Shown: positions 17,617 through 26,339 of the stretch, in pieces | How positions within the stretch are numbered: the stretch's first letter is position 1 | Layout: each line of letters starts with the position of its first letter | Origin: Streptomyces canus | GTDB taxonomy: Bacteria > Actinomycetota > Actinomycetes > Streptomycetales > Streptomycetaceae | Direction: 5' to 3' | Assembly: GCF_041435015.1 (NCBI RefSeq) | Contig: NZ_CP107989.1 | Coordinates: 930,001 to 994,000 of the forward strand | Length of the DNA: 64,000 bases | Notes under the pieces: generated by a model | Databases searched by the model: none | What the model was told of the DNA's origin: nothing | Seen by the model: the letters and a program-made list of their open reading frames with translations, nothing else | Translations under genes and position numbers: made by a program

Positions 17617-19089
17617 ATGATCAACAGCAGGGGCAGAGGGCTGCAGGCCAATGCCCTCGGTACCTTCGACACGGTGGTGATGGCCGTCGCGGGCAGCGCG
17701 CCGGCGTACTCGATCGCCGCGACCACCGCGGTCCTGGTCGGCTCGGTGGGCCTGGCCAGTCCGGCGGCTCTGCTGTACTGCGCGATCCCCATGCTGGGCA
17801 TCGCGCTCGCGTTCAGCTATCTCAGCCGGATCGACGTCAACGCGGGCGCCAGTTACTCCTGGGTGGGCCGTACACTCCACCCCTTTCTGGGATTCGTCAG
17901 CGGCTGGGCGCTGGTGATCTCGGCGACCATCTTCATGGTGGCCGGCTCGCTGCCCGCCGGTTCGATGACGCTGGCGCTCTTCGACCAGGACCTCGCGGAC
18001 AACACCGCGCTGTCGACCGTCGTGGGCGCGGCCTGGTTCGTGCTGATGCTGCTCGTGGTGCTCGGCGGTGCCCGACTGACCGTGCGCGCCCAGCTCGTCA
18101 TGTCCGGCGTGGAGCTCGCGATACTGGCCCTGTTCGCGGTGCTCGCGTTGTTCCACACGGGCAACGCGCGCGCCTTCGACTGGTCCTGGCTCGGCTTCGG
18201 CCACTTCGACGGCATGCAGGGTTTCGCCTCGGGGGCGCTGATCGCCGCGTTCTACTACTGGGGCTGGGACGTCACCAGCAACCTGAGCGAGGAGACCCGC
18301 AACAGTCGGCGCACAACGGGACTCGCGGGGCTCATCGGGGTCGGCATCGTCTTCCTGCTGTTCGAGGTGTTCACCATCGCGGTGAACGTCATCCTCACCT
18401 CGAAGCAGATCGAGGAGAACGATGCCAACGTGCTCGCCGTCCTCGGTGAGGAGATCTGGCCGGGCTGGGGCGGCAAGCTGCTGATCGTCGCGGTGATGCT
18501 GTCGACCATCGCCACGCTCGAGACCACGCTGATCCAGGTCACGCGCTCACTGTTCGCGATGGGCCGGGACCGTACGATGCCGTCGGCGCTGGGCCGGGTG
18601 CACCGCCGCTGGAACACGCCGTGGGTGGCGATCGTGGTGGTCGGCGCCGTGGCGCTGATGATGTTCATCGCCTCCAACGCCCTGGGCTCGGTGGGCGACA
18701 TCCTCTCCGACGCGATCTCGGCGATCGGGCTGCAGATCGCCGTCTATTACGGCCTCAGCGGCCTCGCGGTCGTCGTCGCGTACCGCAAGATGCTGCTGAA
18801 GTCCCCGGCGGACTTCCTGCTCGGCGGGCTGTGGCCGTTGCTGGGCGCCCTGTTCATGTTCTGGATATTCGTCGAGTCGCTGGGCGAGCTGAGCACGGCC
18901 GCGATCACGATCGGCGTCGGCGGGCTCGCGGTGGGCCTGATCCCGATGCTCTGGTACTGGAGGCGGGGCAGCGACTACTACCGGCCCGCGAGGCTTGACG
19001 CGAGCCGTACTGTCGAGGCGGACTACGTTCCCGACGGCGGGGCATCCGGGCCTTCACTCGTCCACGACGGTCTCCCCACCGACTTCTGA
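17617..19089 (+). CDS. APC-family amino-acid permease
   Basis: A 490-residue protein with about twelve hydrophobic helices. The family signature at the start is GTFDTVVMAVAGSAPAYSIA, corresponding to the unwound helix 1 that binds the substrate amino group. Later come the helix 3 segment GASYSWVGRTLHPFLGF and helix 6 AFYYWGWDVTSNLSEETRN. The C-terminal tail is hydrophilic. It probably imports an amino acid or polyamine by proton symport. The ATG at 17617 has a weak GAAAG upstream. A hypothetical gene follows after 11 nt and is probably cotranscribed. Confidence 0.9.
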   Translation: MINSRGRGLQANALGTFDTVVMAVAGSAPAYSIAATTAVLVGSVGLASPAALLYCAIPMLGIALAFSYLSRIDVNAGASYSWVGRTLHPFLGFVSGWALVISATIFMVAGSLPAGSMTLALFDQDLADNTALSTVVGAAWFVLMLLVVLGGARLTVRAQLVMSGVELAILALFAVLALFHTGNARAFDWSWLGFGHFDGMQGFASGALIAAFYYWGWDVTSNLSEETRNSRRTTGLAGLIGVGIVFLLFEVFTIAVNVILTSKQIEENDANVLAVLGEEIWPGWGGKLLIVAVMLSTIATLETTLIQVTRSLFAMGRDRTMPSALGRVHRRWNTPWVAIVVVGAVALMMFIASNALGSVGDILSDAISAIGLQIAVYYGLSGLAVVVAYRKMLLKSPADFLLGGLWPLLGALFMFWIFVESLGELSTAAITIGVGGLAVGLIPMLWYWRRGSDYYRPARLDASRTVEADYVPDGGASGPSLVHDGLPTDF

Positions 19090-19100
19090 GGGGTTGTGCG

Positions 19101-20060
19101 ATGGCGAGAGACCGTTTCGCCCCCGAGTTCGACCCCGACTGCGGGGATGTCCCGCTCACCACAGCCCGCCAGGACATCGTCATCGGTCGCTGGCAGGGCC
19201 TGCGGGAGCTGTTGCGCGCGACCGGGCCCGAGTGGCTCTCGCGGGGGCACCGGGTGCGGACGCTCGCCCAGGCCTGCGCGGGCAGTTCGACGGTGGAGTC
19301 CTGGCTGGCGGCCGAGCCGCACAACGGTGACGCGCTGGTGCTGCGGGCGGCCACGGAGACGGCCAGGGCGTTCAACCTGGCCATCGCCGCGGGCCGGGGT
19401 GTGCCGATCGACCAGCGCCGCATCGACGCCGCGGTGATGGCCTGTCTGCAGGCTGCCGAGGCTTTCGTGGACGACCCGACGCCGTGGATCTCCCTGATCT
19501 CGGTGGCGCGGCTGTACCCGGCCGGGGTGCGGCGGCAGGAACTGGGCCGCTGGTGGGACGAGTTGCACGGGCGTGACCCGTACAGCGTCGAGGGCCACCT
19601 CCAGGTGCTGCACTACTACTCGTCCCGCTGGCACGGCTCGCACGGCCTGATGTACGACTTCGCCCGCGACGCGGCCGGGGTGGCGCCACCGGGATGCGCG
19701 CTGCCCGTGCTCGTGCAGTACGCGCGGGTCGAGGAGTACCGGGCCGCGGCGGACGCGACCGAGGACAGGCGGACGTCCGTGGGGCTGGGGCAGCACTGGA
19801 AGAACGACGGGGCCGTCAGCGACGTACGGCGCACCTGGCAGCGCTGGATCATGGGCCGCACCGACCACACGGTGGCCCCGGGTGAGCTGCGCGACCTCAA
19901 CTATCTGACCCACGCGGCCAGCCACGCCGGGCTCCATGAGATCGCCGTCCCACTTCTCGAGATGCTGGACCGCCGGGGCACCCGTACGCCGTGGTCGTAC
20001 ACCGGGGACCCGGAGCGCGAGTTCACGAAGTGGCGCAAGGAGTTCAGGGTGCGGGCCTGA
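19101..20060 (+). CDS. conserved hypothetical protein, TPR-like
   Basis: A 319-residue soluble, helix-rich protein starting 11 nt after the permease stop, with GAGGGG before the ATG. It begins with QDIVIGRWQGLRELLRATG and continues with alanine-rich helix pairs (ALVLRAATETARAFNLAIAA and VMACLQAAEAF) that resemble tetratricopeptide units. It then has the characteristic EGHLQVLHYYSSRWHGSHG. I do not recognise a catalytic function. Being in an operon with an amino-acid permease gives no firm clue. It converges on the NiCoT gene. Confidence 0.75.
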   Translation: MARDRFAPEFDPDCGDVPLTTARQDIVIGRWQGLRELLRATGPEWLSRGHRVRTLAQACAGSSTVESWLAAEPHNGDALVLRAATETARAFNLAIAAGRGVPIDQRRIDAAVMACLQAAEAFVDDPTPWISLISVARLYPAGVRRQELGRWWDELHGRDPYSVEGHLQVLHYYSSRWHGSHGLMYDFARDAAGVAPPGCALPVLVQYARVEEYRAAADATEDRRTSVGLGQHWKNDGAVSDVRRTWQRWIMGRTDHTVAPGELRDLNYLTHAASHAGLHEIAVPLLEMLDRRGTRTPWSYTGDPEREFTKWRKEFRVRA

Positions 20061-20069
20061 GCGTGTCCC

Positions 20070-20103
20070 GGTGCGGGTGGCGCGGACCGACGAGGCCCGC
20101 ACC
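20070..20103. terminator. hairpin between convergent genes
   Basis: GGTGCGGG (20070-20077) and CCCGCACC (20096-20103) are perfect 8-bp arms with an 18-nt loop, in the 53-nt gap between the stops at 20060 and 20114. No U-tract follows, as is common in high-GC actinomycetes. Confidence 0.5.
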
Positions 20104-20113
20104 GCCGGCCGGG

Positions 20114-21271
20114 TCAGCCGCCGGCCCGCTCCCCCGCCAACCCCGCCGTCCACTTCTCCTCGATCCGGCCGACCTTCCACACCACCAGCGCGACGACCCA
20201 CGTGGCGAAGAACAACCCCACGATGACGAAGCCCAGGAGGTTGAGGTCGAGGCCGCTGATCCAGTCCCAGAAAGGGCCGTGCAGGCCGAGTTTCCCGGCG
20301 AGCAGGCCCAGGAGCTCGACCGTGCCGATGAGGAGGGCCACCGCGACGGACAGGCCGGTGACCGTGAGGTTGTAGTAGACCTTGCGGACCGGCTTCGAAA
20401 ATGCCCAGCCGTAGGCGAAGTTCATGAAGGAGCCGTCGATCGTGTCGAGGAGGGACATGCCGGCGGCGAAGAGGACCGGCAGGGTGAGGATCGCGTACCA
20501 GGGCAGTCCGGAGGCCGCGCCCGACCCGGCCAGGACCAGCAGGGCGATCTCCGTCGCCGTGTCGAAGCCCAGGCCGAACAGGAGGCCCAGGGGGTACATC
20601 TGCCAGGGCTTGGTGATCGACTTCATGACACGGCCGAGCAGGCGGTTCATGAAGCCGCGGTTGTTCAGCTGCTCCTCCAGCGCGACCTCGTCGTAGCGTC
20701 CGGAGCGCATCCGCCGGAACACCTTCCAGATGCCCACCAGGACGACCAGGTTGACCGCCGCGATCAGATAGAGGAACACGCCCGAGACGGTCGTACCGAT
20801 CAGCGCGGTCATGTCGTGGAGGCGGGAGTCGTCGTCGCGCACGGGTCCGGCGAGGGCCTTCACACCGAGCGAGAGCAGCAGCGCCAGGACGAAGACGACG
20901 CTGGAGTGGCCGAGCGAGAACCAGAAGCCGACCGACAGCGGCCGCTGCCCGTCTCCCATCAGCTTGCGGGTGGTGTTGTCGATCGCCGCGATGTGGTCGG
21001 CGTCGAAGGCGTGCCGCATCCCGAGCGTGTAGGCGGTCACGCCGATGCCGATACCGAAGGACTTCTCGCCGACGCCGTAGTGGTGCGGGGCGACGATCGC
21101 GACGAGGGTGAACCAGCCGATCACGTGCAGTGCCACCACGACCCCGGCCATGCCGCCCGCCCTGACCCACTCCTGCCGCGTCATGGAGCCACGGACGCGG
21201 TGCCATACCGAGCCCCTCGCGGGCCCGGCGGCGGGGAGGAGGGGCGGAGCGGAGTCAGGGGCGGCCGTCAT
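20114..21271 (-). CDS. NiCoT-family nickel/cobalt permease
   Basis: A 385-residue membrane protein with eight predicted helices. The diagnostic metal-binding motif RHAFDADHIAAIDN (residues about 86-99, helix 2) is intact, and later signatures LGFDTATEIALL and GMSLLDTIDGSFMNFAYGWAF are present. NiCoT proteins take up Ni2+ or Co2+ for urease, hydrogenase, Ni-superoxide dismutase or cobalamin. The N-terminal 30 residues are hydrophilic and variable. No cobalamin riboswitch is recognisable in the 127 nt upstream. It follows the orphan proteasome gene on the same strand but is separated from it by a hairpin, so it probably has its own promoter. Confidence 0.93.
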   Translation of the reverse strand: MTAAPDSAPPLLPAAGPARGSVWHRVRGSMTRQEWVRAGGMAGVVVALHVIGWFTLVAIVAPHHYGVGEKSFGIGIGVTAYTLGMRHAFDADHIAAIDNTTRKLMGDGQRPLSVGFWFSLGHSSVVFVLALLLSLGVKALAGPVRDDDSRLHDMTALIGTTVSGVFLYLIAAVNLVVLVGIWKVFRRMRSGRYDEVALEEQLNNRGFMNRLLGRVMKSITKPWQMYPLGLLFGLGFDTATEIALLVLAGSGAASGLPWYAILTLPVLFAAGMSLLDTIDGSFMNFAYGWAFSKPVRKVYYNLTVTGLSVAVALLIGTVELLGLLAGKLGLHGPFWDWISGLDLNLLGFVIVGLFFATWVVALVVWKVGRIEEKWTAGLAGERAGG

Positions 21272-21363
21272 CGGGCGGAGGATCCTTCTTCAGTGGGTAC
21301 GGCCGCGATCAGCAGCCTTGTGCCATCCTCCGGCACCTGCAAGTCATGTGCAGTAAAGCCCGC

Positions 21364-21399
21364 GACAGGTCTTCCCCACGACTGGGGAAAGTGCCCTGT
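21364..21399 (-). terminator. hairpin after the proteasome beta gene
   Basis: TTCCCCA (21372-21378) and TGGGGAA (21383-21389) form a perfect 7-bp stem with a CGAC loop. The outer arms GACAGG (21364-21369) and CCTGTC (21394-21399) extend it. It lies immediately after the stop of the beta-subunit gene (21399-21401) and before the NiCoT gene. Confidence 0.65.
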
Positions 21400-22253
21400 C
21401 AGGGCGTCGCGTTCGGCCCGTCCGGCCGGTCGCGGCGCTGCTCGACCATCTCGCGGCTGAGGGCTTCGGTCTCCGGCTCGGACAGGCGCTCGAAGCCGTC
21501 CTCGGTGATGACGGACACGATGGGGAAGATCCGGCGGTTGATGTCGGGGCCGCCGGTCGCGGAGTCGTCGTCGGCCGCGTCCCACAGCGCCTGGAGCGCG
21601 GCGAGGGCGGCCTCGCGGCGGTCGAGTCCCTTGCGGAACAGTTTCTTCAGGGCGCCTCTGGCATACGGCGATCCGGAGCCCTCGGCGTGGAAGCCGGTCT
21701 TCTCGTAGAGTCCGCCGGCGATGTCGAAGCTGAAGATGCGGCCGCGTTCGCCCTCGGGCGCGGAGGGGTCGTAGCCGATGAGGAGGGGGACCACGGCGAG
21801 ACCCTGCATGGCCTGGCCGAGGTTCTGCCGGATCATCCCGGCCAACCGCCGTGCCTTGCCGTCGAGGGTCATGGCGACACCCTCGATCTTCTCGAAGTGC
21901 GTCAGTTCGACCTGGTACAGCTTGACCATGTCGAGGGCGAGTCCGACGGTACCGGCGAAGGCGACCGCCGTGTGGTCGTCGGCGGGGTGCACCTTCTCCA
22001 GGTCGCGCTGGGCGATGAGGTTGCCCATGGTGGCCCTGCGGTCACCGGCGATGAGGACTCCGTCGCGGTAGGAGAGGGCCAGCACGGTGGTGCCGTGCGG
22101 CACTTGGTCCGGTGCGGCCCGCACACCGTCGGGCAGGACGCGGCGGGTGCTGAGCCGTTCGGGGCGGTGGGCCAACAGGAACTCGGTGAAGGACGAGGAG
22201 CCCGGGGTGAAGAACTCCTCTCCCAACCGTCCGCCGTGCTCGTTCCATGTCAT
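21399..22253 (-). CDS. orphan 20S proteasome beta subunit
   Basis: A 284-residue Ntn-hydrolase. A 54-residue propeptide ends in HG, so the mature chain would start at Thr55 (GTTVLAL). Counting from it, Asp17 (AGDRRAT) and Lys33 (LEKVH) of the proteasome catalytic triad are present, so the subunit should be able to self-process and cleave peptides. The beta fold continues with VAFAGTVGLALDMVKLYQ and IFSFDIAGG, and GSGSPYARGALKK. The start has GGGGGAG four to five nt upstream. No alpha subunit, Pup, Dop/PafA or ARC/Mpa gene is adjacent, unlike the standard prcBA locus, so this is a second, isolated beta gene. It may join the main core particle or form its own particle. Confidence 0.9.
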   Translation of the reverse strand: MTWNEHGGRLGEEFFTPGSSSFTEFLLAHRPERLSTRRVLPDGVRAAPDQVPHGTTVLALSYRDGVLIAGDRRATMGNLIAQRDLEKVHPADDHTAVAFAGTVGLALDMVKLYQVELTHFEKIEGVAMTLDGKARRLAGMIRQNLGQAMQGLAVVPLLIGYDPSAPEGERGRIFSFDIAGGLYEKTGFHAEGSGSPYARGALKKLFRKGLDRREAALAALQALWDAADDDSATGGPDINRRIFPIVSVITEDGFERLSEPETEALSREMVEQRRDRPDGPNATP

Positions 22254-22364
22254 GGCACTCCCCCTCGCGTCGGGCCGACACCCGAAGTCCTACCAGAGGC
22301 ACGGGGGGCCGGAAACGCCGGTCGCGCCCACCGCGCCCGGGGGCGACGCCGATCCGCTCGGACG

Positions 22365-23852
22365 TCATGACGGCCCGTGCTCGCTCACGTTCGGCGCGAC
22401 GTGGATGTCCATCCCGGCGGCAGGCCGGGTGTGCCAGTCGCGGGCGTAGGCGGGTGGCGAACCGCCGTGGCGGGTGAGGACGGCGACCGGCATTCGGCGG
22501 GACGCGCCGACGATCCCGGACTCGGTGCTGTTGGCGTTGTGGCCGAACGCCGCCGCCGAGGTGCACCCGGCGTAGTACGCGACGGGGACCGACAGGTGGC
22601 CGGTGAGCAGACAGGGCGGGCGCACCCCGAGGCGGTTCAGCTCGGCCGCGGTACGAGCCCAGTCGCGGTGATCGCGCGTCGTCCGGTGCACCGCGCGCTC
22701 CAGCACGGCGTACTGCACCGCCAGATGCCCCGCCAGTCCGATCCCGAGCAGCACCGTTACGACCGGACGCCACCGGCCCGCCGGGGTGGTCGCCAGGTGG
22801 AACAGCGCGTCGGCGACCGGGATCGCGAGCAGGGCGTAGGCGGGCAGCAGGAAGCGGGGAGCCGCGTATCCGATCAGGAAGAGGTAGGGCACGGCGGCCG
22901 TCGCGGCACAGACCAGCGGGACGAGGGAACCGCGCGTGCGCCCCGCCCGGACCGCGACCGCGAGCCCGACGGCGGCCAGCAGCGGGAGCACGGCCCACCA
23001 GGCCATCACGGCGGGGTCCGGCAGCGGCCCGGTGCACGGGCGGCACAAGGCCCGGCCGCCCAGGCTGCGTAACTGGTCGTCGACGGCGAACTGCGGGCCG
23101 AGGCCGCCCTGGATGCGGGAGCCCTCATGCAGACGCTCGGCCAGGCCGCCGTAACTGACGTACGCCTCGATCACCCACTGCGCACCGCCCGCCACCAGTC
23201 CGGCCACGAGGGCGAGGGCGGACCGCGGACGGCGGCCGACGGCTGCGGCGACAAGCAGCGGGAGGGTGACCCACACGGCGTCGGTGGGCCGCATCCACGC
23301 CATGAGCGCAGCGCCCGCCACGACACCCCACAGCGCCCTCGGGCTCTGACGGGCCCGCAGGAAGCAGCCGACCGCGCCCAGCCCGCCGACGGCGACCCAG
23401 TAGTTGGGCATGGCCTGGGGGCCGTAGAACAGGGTGATCCACAGGGAGGCGAACAGGGTGCCGCCGACGGCGAGGACGCGGGCCGGGAAGAGGCCGCGCC
23501 AGGTGCGCAGGGCCAGGTAGAGGCCGAGGCCGGACAGCACCGCGAGATAGACGCGCAGGAGTTCCGTCGAGGTCGACCAGCTCGCGACCGGCGCCACCAG
23601 CAGGGACACGCCGCGGGCGCGCGGGGCGCTGAAGAAGGCGGCCGGGGCCTGGACGCCGACCTGGCTGACGTAGACCGTCTCGTCCCAGCCGAGACCCATG
23701 CCGGGGCGGACGAGGACGAGTTGGGCCAGGGTGAAGGCGGCGGCCACCGCGGCGATCAGCCGGCTGCCCCTCTCCCGCCGGGACGCGCCGAAAGCGAGCG
23801 ATGACGTACGTCTTCGTTCGCCGACCAGCTGGGCGCTGTCGCCGTGAGCCAT
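22365..23852 (-). CDS. GT-C-like polytopic membrane protein
   Basis: A 495-residue protein with about ten hydrophobic helices. The loop after helix 1 has WDETVYVSQVG (residues about 55-65), where the Asp-Glu resembles the catalytic acidic site of GT-C membrane glycosyltransferases that use polyprenyl-phosphate sugars. Later segments are LFYGPQAMPNYWVAVGG and IGYAAPRFLLPAYALLAIP. The C-terminal 100 residues are a soluble extracytoplasmic domain. I infer a cell-envelope sugar-transfer role but cannot name the substrate. The ATG at 23852 has GAGGGG six nt upstream; a longer frame upstream has no ribosome-binding site. It lies downstream of the GH65 gene on the other side of a 132-nt gap. Confidence 0.65.
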   Translation of the reverse strand: MAHGDSAQLVGERRRTSSLAFGASRRERGSRLIAAVAAAFTLAQLVLVRPGMGLGWDETVYVSQVGVQAPAAFFSAPRARGVSLLVAPVASWSTSTELLRVYLAVLSGLGLYLALRTWRGLFPARVLAVGGTLFASLWITLFYGPQAMPNYWVAVGGLGAVGCFLRARQSPRALWGVVAGAALMAWMRPTDAVWVTLPLLVAAAVGRRPRSALALVAGLVAGGAQWVIEAYVSYGGLAERLHEGSRIQGGLGPQFAVDDQLRSLGGRALCRPCTGPLPDPAVMAWWAVLPLLAAVGLAVAVRAGRTRGSLVPLVCAATAAVPYLFLIGYAAPRFLLPAYALLAIPVADALFHLATTPAGRWRPVVTVLLGIGLAGHLAVQYAVLERAVHRTTRDHRDWARTAAELNRLGVRPPCLLTGHLSVPVAYYAGCTSAAAFGHNANSTESGIVGASRRMPVAVLTRHGGSPPAYARDWHTRPAAGMDIHVAPNVSEHGPS

Positions 23853-23984
23853 CGTCCACCCCTCACCCCCGTGTGCCGCGGGGACTGATCCATTACACAA
23901 AACATGGACAAAGTAACCCGCGGCAGCGGCGGGTGCAGGGTGGAGTTCGGCCAAGCGGTGCCTGGCCGGATCACGCTCTCGGGG

Positions 23985-26339
23985 TCAGCGGGGGTGGGGG
24001 CTGCGATGCGTCGGCTGGCCGGGGGCCGGGCGGTCCTGCGGTGGTGGGACGGGGCGGACGACCGGCCCGTCGCCGTTGACGGTCACGGCGTCGCCGTGGT
24101 GGCGGATCGTCAAAGGAGCACCCGACATCAGCGTGTACGTCGCCTTGTCCGGGCCGATCTCCACCCGCAGACAGCGCCCGAGGAGCTGGAGGTTGAAGGC
24201 GAGGCGGCTGAACCGTTCGGGCAGCCGGGGCGCGAAGCGGAGGGAGTCGCCGTCACGGCGCAGACCGCCGAATCCGGCGACGAGGGCCGTCCAGGTGCCG
24301 GCGAGGGAGGCGATGTGGAGTCCGTCGCGGGTGTTGTTCTCCAGGTCGGCGAGATCCATCAGCGCTGCCTCGGCCGTGTAGGCGTACGCCAGGGACAGGT
24401 GTCCGGCGCGGGCGGCGACGACCGCCTGGACGCAGGCCGACAGGGAGGAGTCCCGTACGGTCAGGGGCTCGTAGTAGGCGAAGTTGCGGGCGATCTGCTC
24501 CTCGTCGTGGAACTCCTCGAACCAGCCGCTGCACAGGTACATCGCCAGCACCAGGTCCGCCTGCTTGACGACCTGTTTGCGGTAGATGTCGAAGTAGGGG
24601 AAGTGCAGCATCAGCGGGTACTGGTCGGCGCGGGTGCTGTCGAAGTCCCACGGCTGGTACCGGGTGAAGCCCGCGTGCTGTTCGTGCACGCCCAGTTCGT
24701 CGTTGTAGGGGATGTGCACGGCCTCGGCCGCGTCCCGCCAGGCGGCGCTCTCCTCGTCGTCCACGCCGAGTGCGGCGGCCTGTTCCGGATGGCGGGCGCA
24801 GGCGGCGGCGGCCGCGAGGAGGTTCGCGCGGGCCATGAGGTTGGTGTACGTGTTGTCGTCGGCGATCGCGCTGTACTCGTCGGGGCCCGTGACGCCGTCG
24901 ATGTGGAAGACGCCGTGGTGGTCGTGGTGGCCGAGCGAGCGCCACAGCCGGGCCGTCTCCACGAGGAGTTCGACGCCGGTGTCGCGTTCGAAGTCCGTGT
25001 CCCCGGTGGCCTCGGTGTAGCGCACCACGGCGTCCGCGACGGCGGCGTTGACGTGGAAGGCGGCGGTACCGGCGGGCCAGTAGGCCGATCCCTCCGAGCC
25101 CTCGATGGTCCGCCAGGGGAACGCGGCGCCGTTCAGGCCGAGTTGGGCGGCGCGGTCGCGGGCGGCGGGCAGGGTGTGCCGGCGCCAGCGCAGGGCCTCG
25201 GCGACGGCGCCGGGCTCGGTGTAGGTGAGCAGGGGCAGGACGAAGGTCTCGGTGTCCCAGAAGGCGTGCCCGTCGTAGCCGGACCCGGTCAGTCCCTTGG
25301 CGGGAATGGCCCGTTGCTCCGCGCGGGCGCCTGCCTGGAGTACGTGGAAGAGGGCGAAGCGGACGGCCTGCTGGATCTCCTCGTCGCCGTCGACCTCGAC
25401 GTCGGCGCGGGCCCAGAAGTCGTCGAGGTAGCCGCGCTGTTCGTCCAGGAGTCCCTCCCAGCCGCTGTGGGCCGCGGCCGCCAGGGCCGCGTCGACCTGG
25501 TCGCTCATCGCGGGCCGGGAGCGGGCCCCGGACCAGCCGTGGGCGACCAGCTTCTCCAGCCGCAGCCGCTGTCCCGGCTCCAGGACGGAGGTGACGGTCA
25601 GCCGGGCCAGGTCCACCGTCTCCTCGCTGCTGGTGGTGGTGCGCTCGGGTCCTTCGACGACGTGGTCGGCGGCCACGGCGACCCTCAGTCCGCTGTGCCG
25701 GGTGCGGTGCACCAGCCGCAGACGGGTGCCGTCGGCGAAGCCCTCCTCGTGCTCCAGCGGCGACTTCAGGGCCTTGGCGGCGCGCGGGTCGCCGTTCGCC
25801 CCGGGCAGGCTCTCGTTGCTGACGAGTTCGGACTGGATGACCACGCGAGTGCGGCTGTCGACGGGCTCCACCTCGTAGGCCACGGCGGCGATCGCCCGCT
25901 GGGTGAGCGAGACGAGCCGGGTCGAGCGCACCCGTATCCGCGATCCCGCCGGTGAGATCCACTCGCAGGACCGCTCGAGGACGCCCCGGCGCAGGTCCAG
26001 GGTGCGTTCGTGGCCGACGAGACGGCCGTAGCGCAGGTCGAAGGGCTCGTCGTCGACGAGGAGCCGCACGATCTTGCCGTTGGTGACGTCGATGACGGTC
26101 TGGCCGGACTCCGGATAGCCGTAGCCGGCCTCGGCGTACGGCAGCGGGTGCAGTTCGTGGACGCCGTTGAGGTAGGAGCCGGGCAGGCCGTGCGGTTCGC
26201 CCTCGTCGAGGTTGCCGCGCCAGCCGACATGGCCGTTGGACAGGGCGAACACGGACTCGCTCTGGGCCAGGACGTCGAGGTTGAGGGAGGTCTCGCGGAC
26301 GGCCCAGGGCTCGACGGTGTAGGCGCGGTGGGTGATCAC
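23985..26339 (-). CDS. GH65 glycoside phosphorylase
   Basis: A 784-residue protein of glycoside hydrolase family 65 (maltose, trehalose, kojibiose or nigerose phosphorylases). It has the N-terminal beta-sandwich (NLDVLAQSESVFALSNGHVG), the helical linker and the (alpha/alpha)6 barrel. The general-acid Glu is in GVTGPDEYSAIADDN and the phosphate/substrate segment is AKGLTGSGYDGHAFWDTE. It splits an alpha-linked glucose disaccharide with phosphate to glucose and beta-glucose 1-phosphate. The GTG start at 26339 overlaps the upstream stop as GTGA, so translation is coupled to the beta-phosphoglucomutase gene, whose enzyme uses exactly this product. The exact disaccharide specificity cannot be read from motifs. 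Confidence 0.93.
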   Translation of the reverse strand: MITHRAYTVEPWAVRETSLNLDVLAQSESVFALSNGHVGWRGNLDEGEPHGLPGSYLNGVHELHPLPYAEAGYGYPESGQTVIDVTNGKIVRLLVDDEPFDLRYGRLVGHERTLDLRRGVLERSCEWISPAGSRIRVRSTRLVSLTQRAIAAVAYEVEPVDSRTRVVIQSELVSNESLPGANGDPRAAKALKSPLEHEEGFADGTRLRLVHRTRHSGLRVAVAADHVVEGPERTTTSSEETVDLARLTVTSVLEPGQRLRLEKLVAHGWSGARSRPAMSDQVDAALAAAAHSGWEGLLDEQRGYLDDFWARADVEVDGDEEIQQAVRFALFHVLQAGARAEQRAIPAKGLTGSGYDGHAFWDTETFVLPLLTYTEPGAVAEALRWRRHTLPAARDRAAQLGLNGAAFPWRTIEGSEGSAYWPAGTAAFHVNAAVADAVVRYTEATGDTDFERDTGVELLVETARLWRSLGHHDHHGVFHIDGVTGPDEYSAIADDNTYTNLMARANLLAAAAACARHPEQAAALGVDDEESAAWRDAAEAVHIPYNDELGVHEQHAGFTRYQPWDFDSTRADQYPLMLHFPYFDIYRKQVVKQADLVLAMYLCSGWFEEFHDEEQIARNFAYYEPLTVRDSSLSACVQAVVAARAGHLSLAYAYTAEAALMDLADLENNTRDGLHIASLAGTWTALVAGFGGLRRDGDSLRFAPRLPERFSRLAFNLQLLGRCLRVEIGPDKATYTLMSGAPLTIRHHGDAVTVNGDGPVVRPVPPPQDRPAPGQPTHRSPHPR

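Noticed and set aside
21272..21398. Cobalamin riboswitch before the NiCoT gene
   Set aside because: I looked for the B12-box pattern and could not find it. The visible structure is a simple hairpin belonging to the upstream gene.
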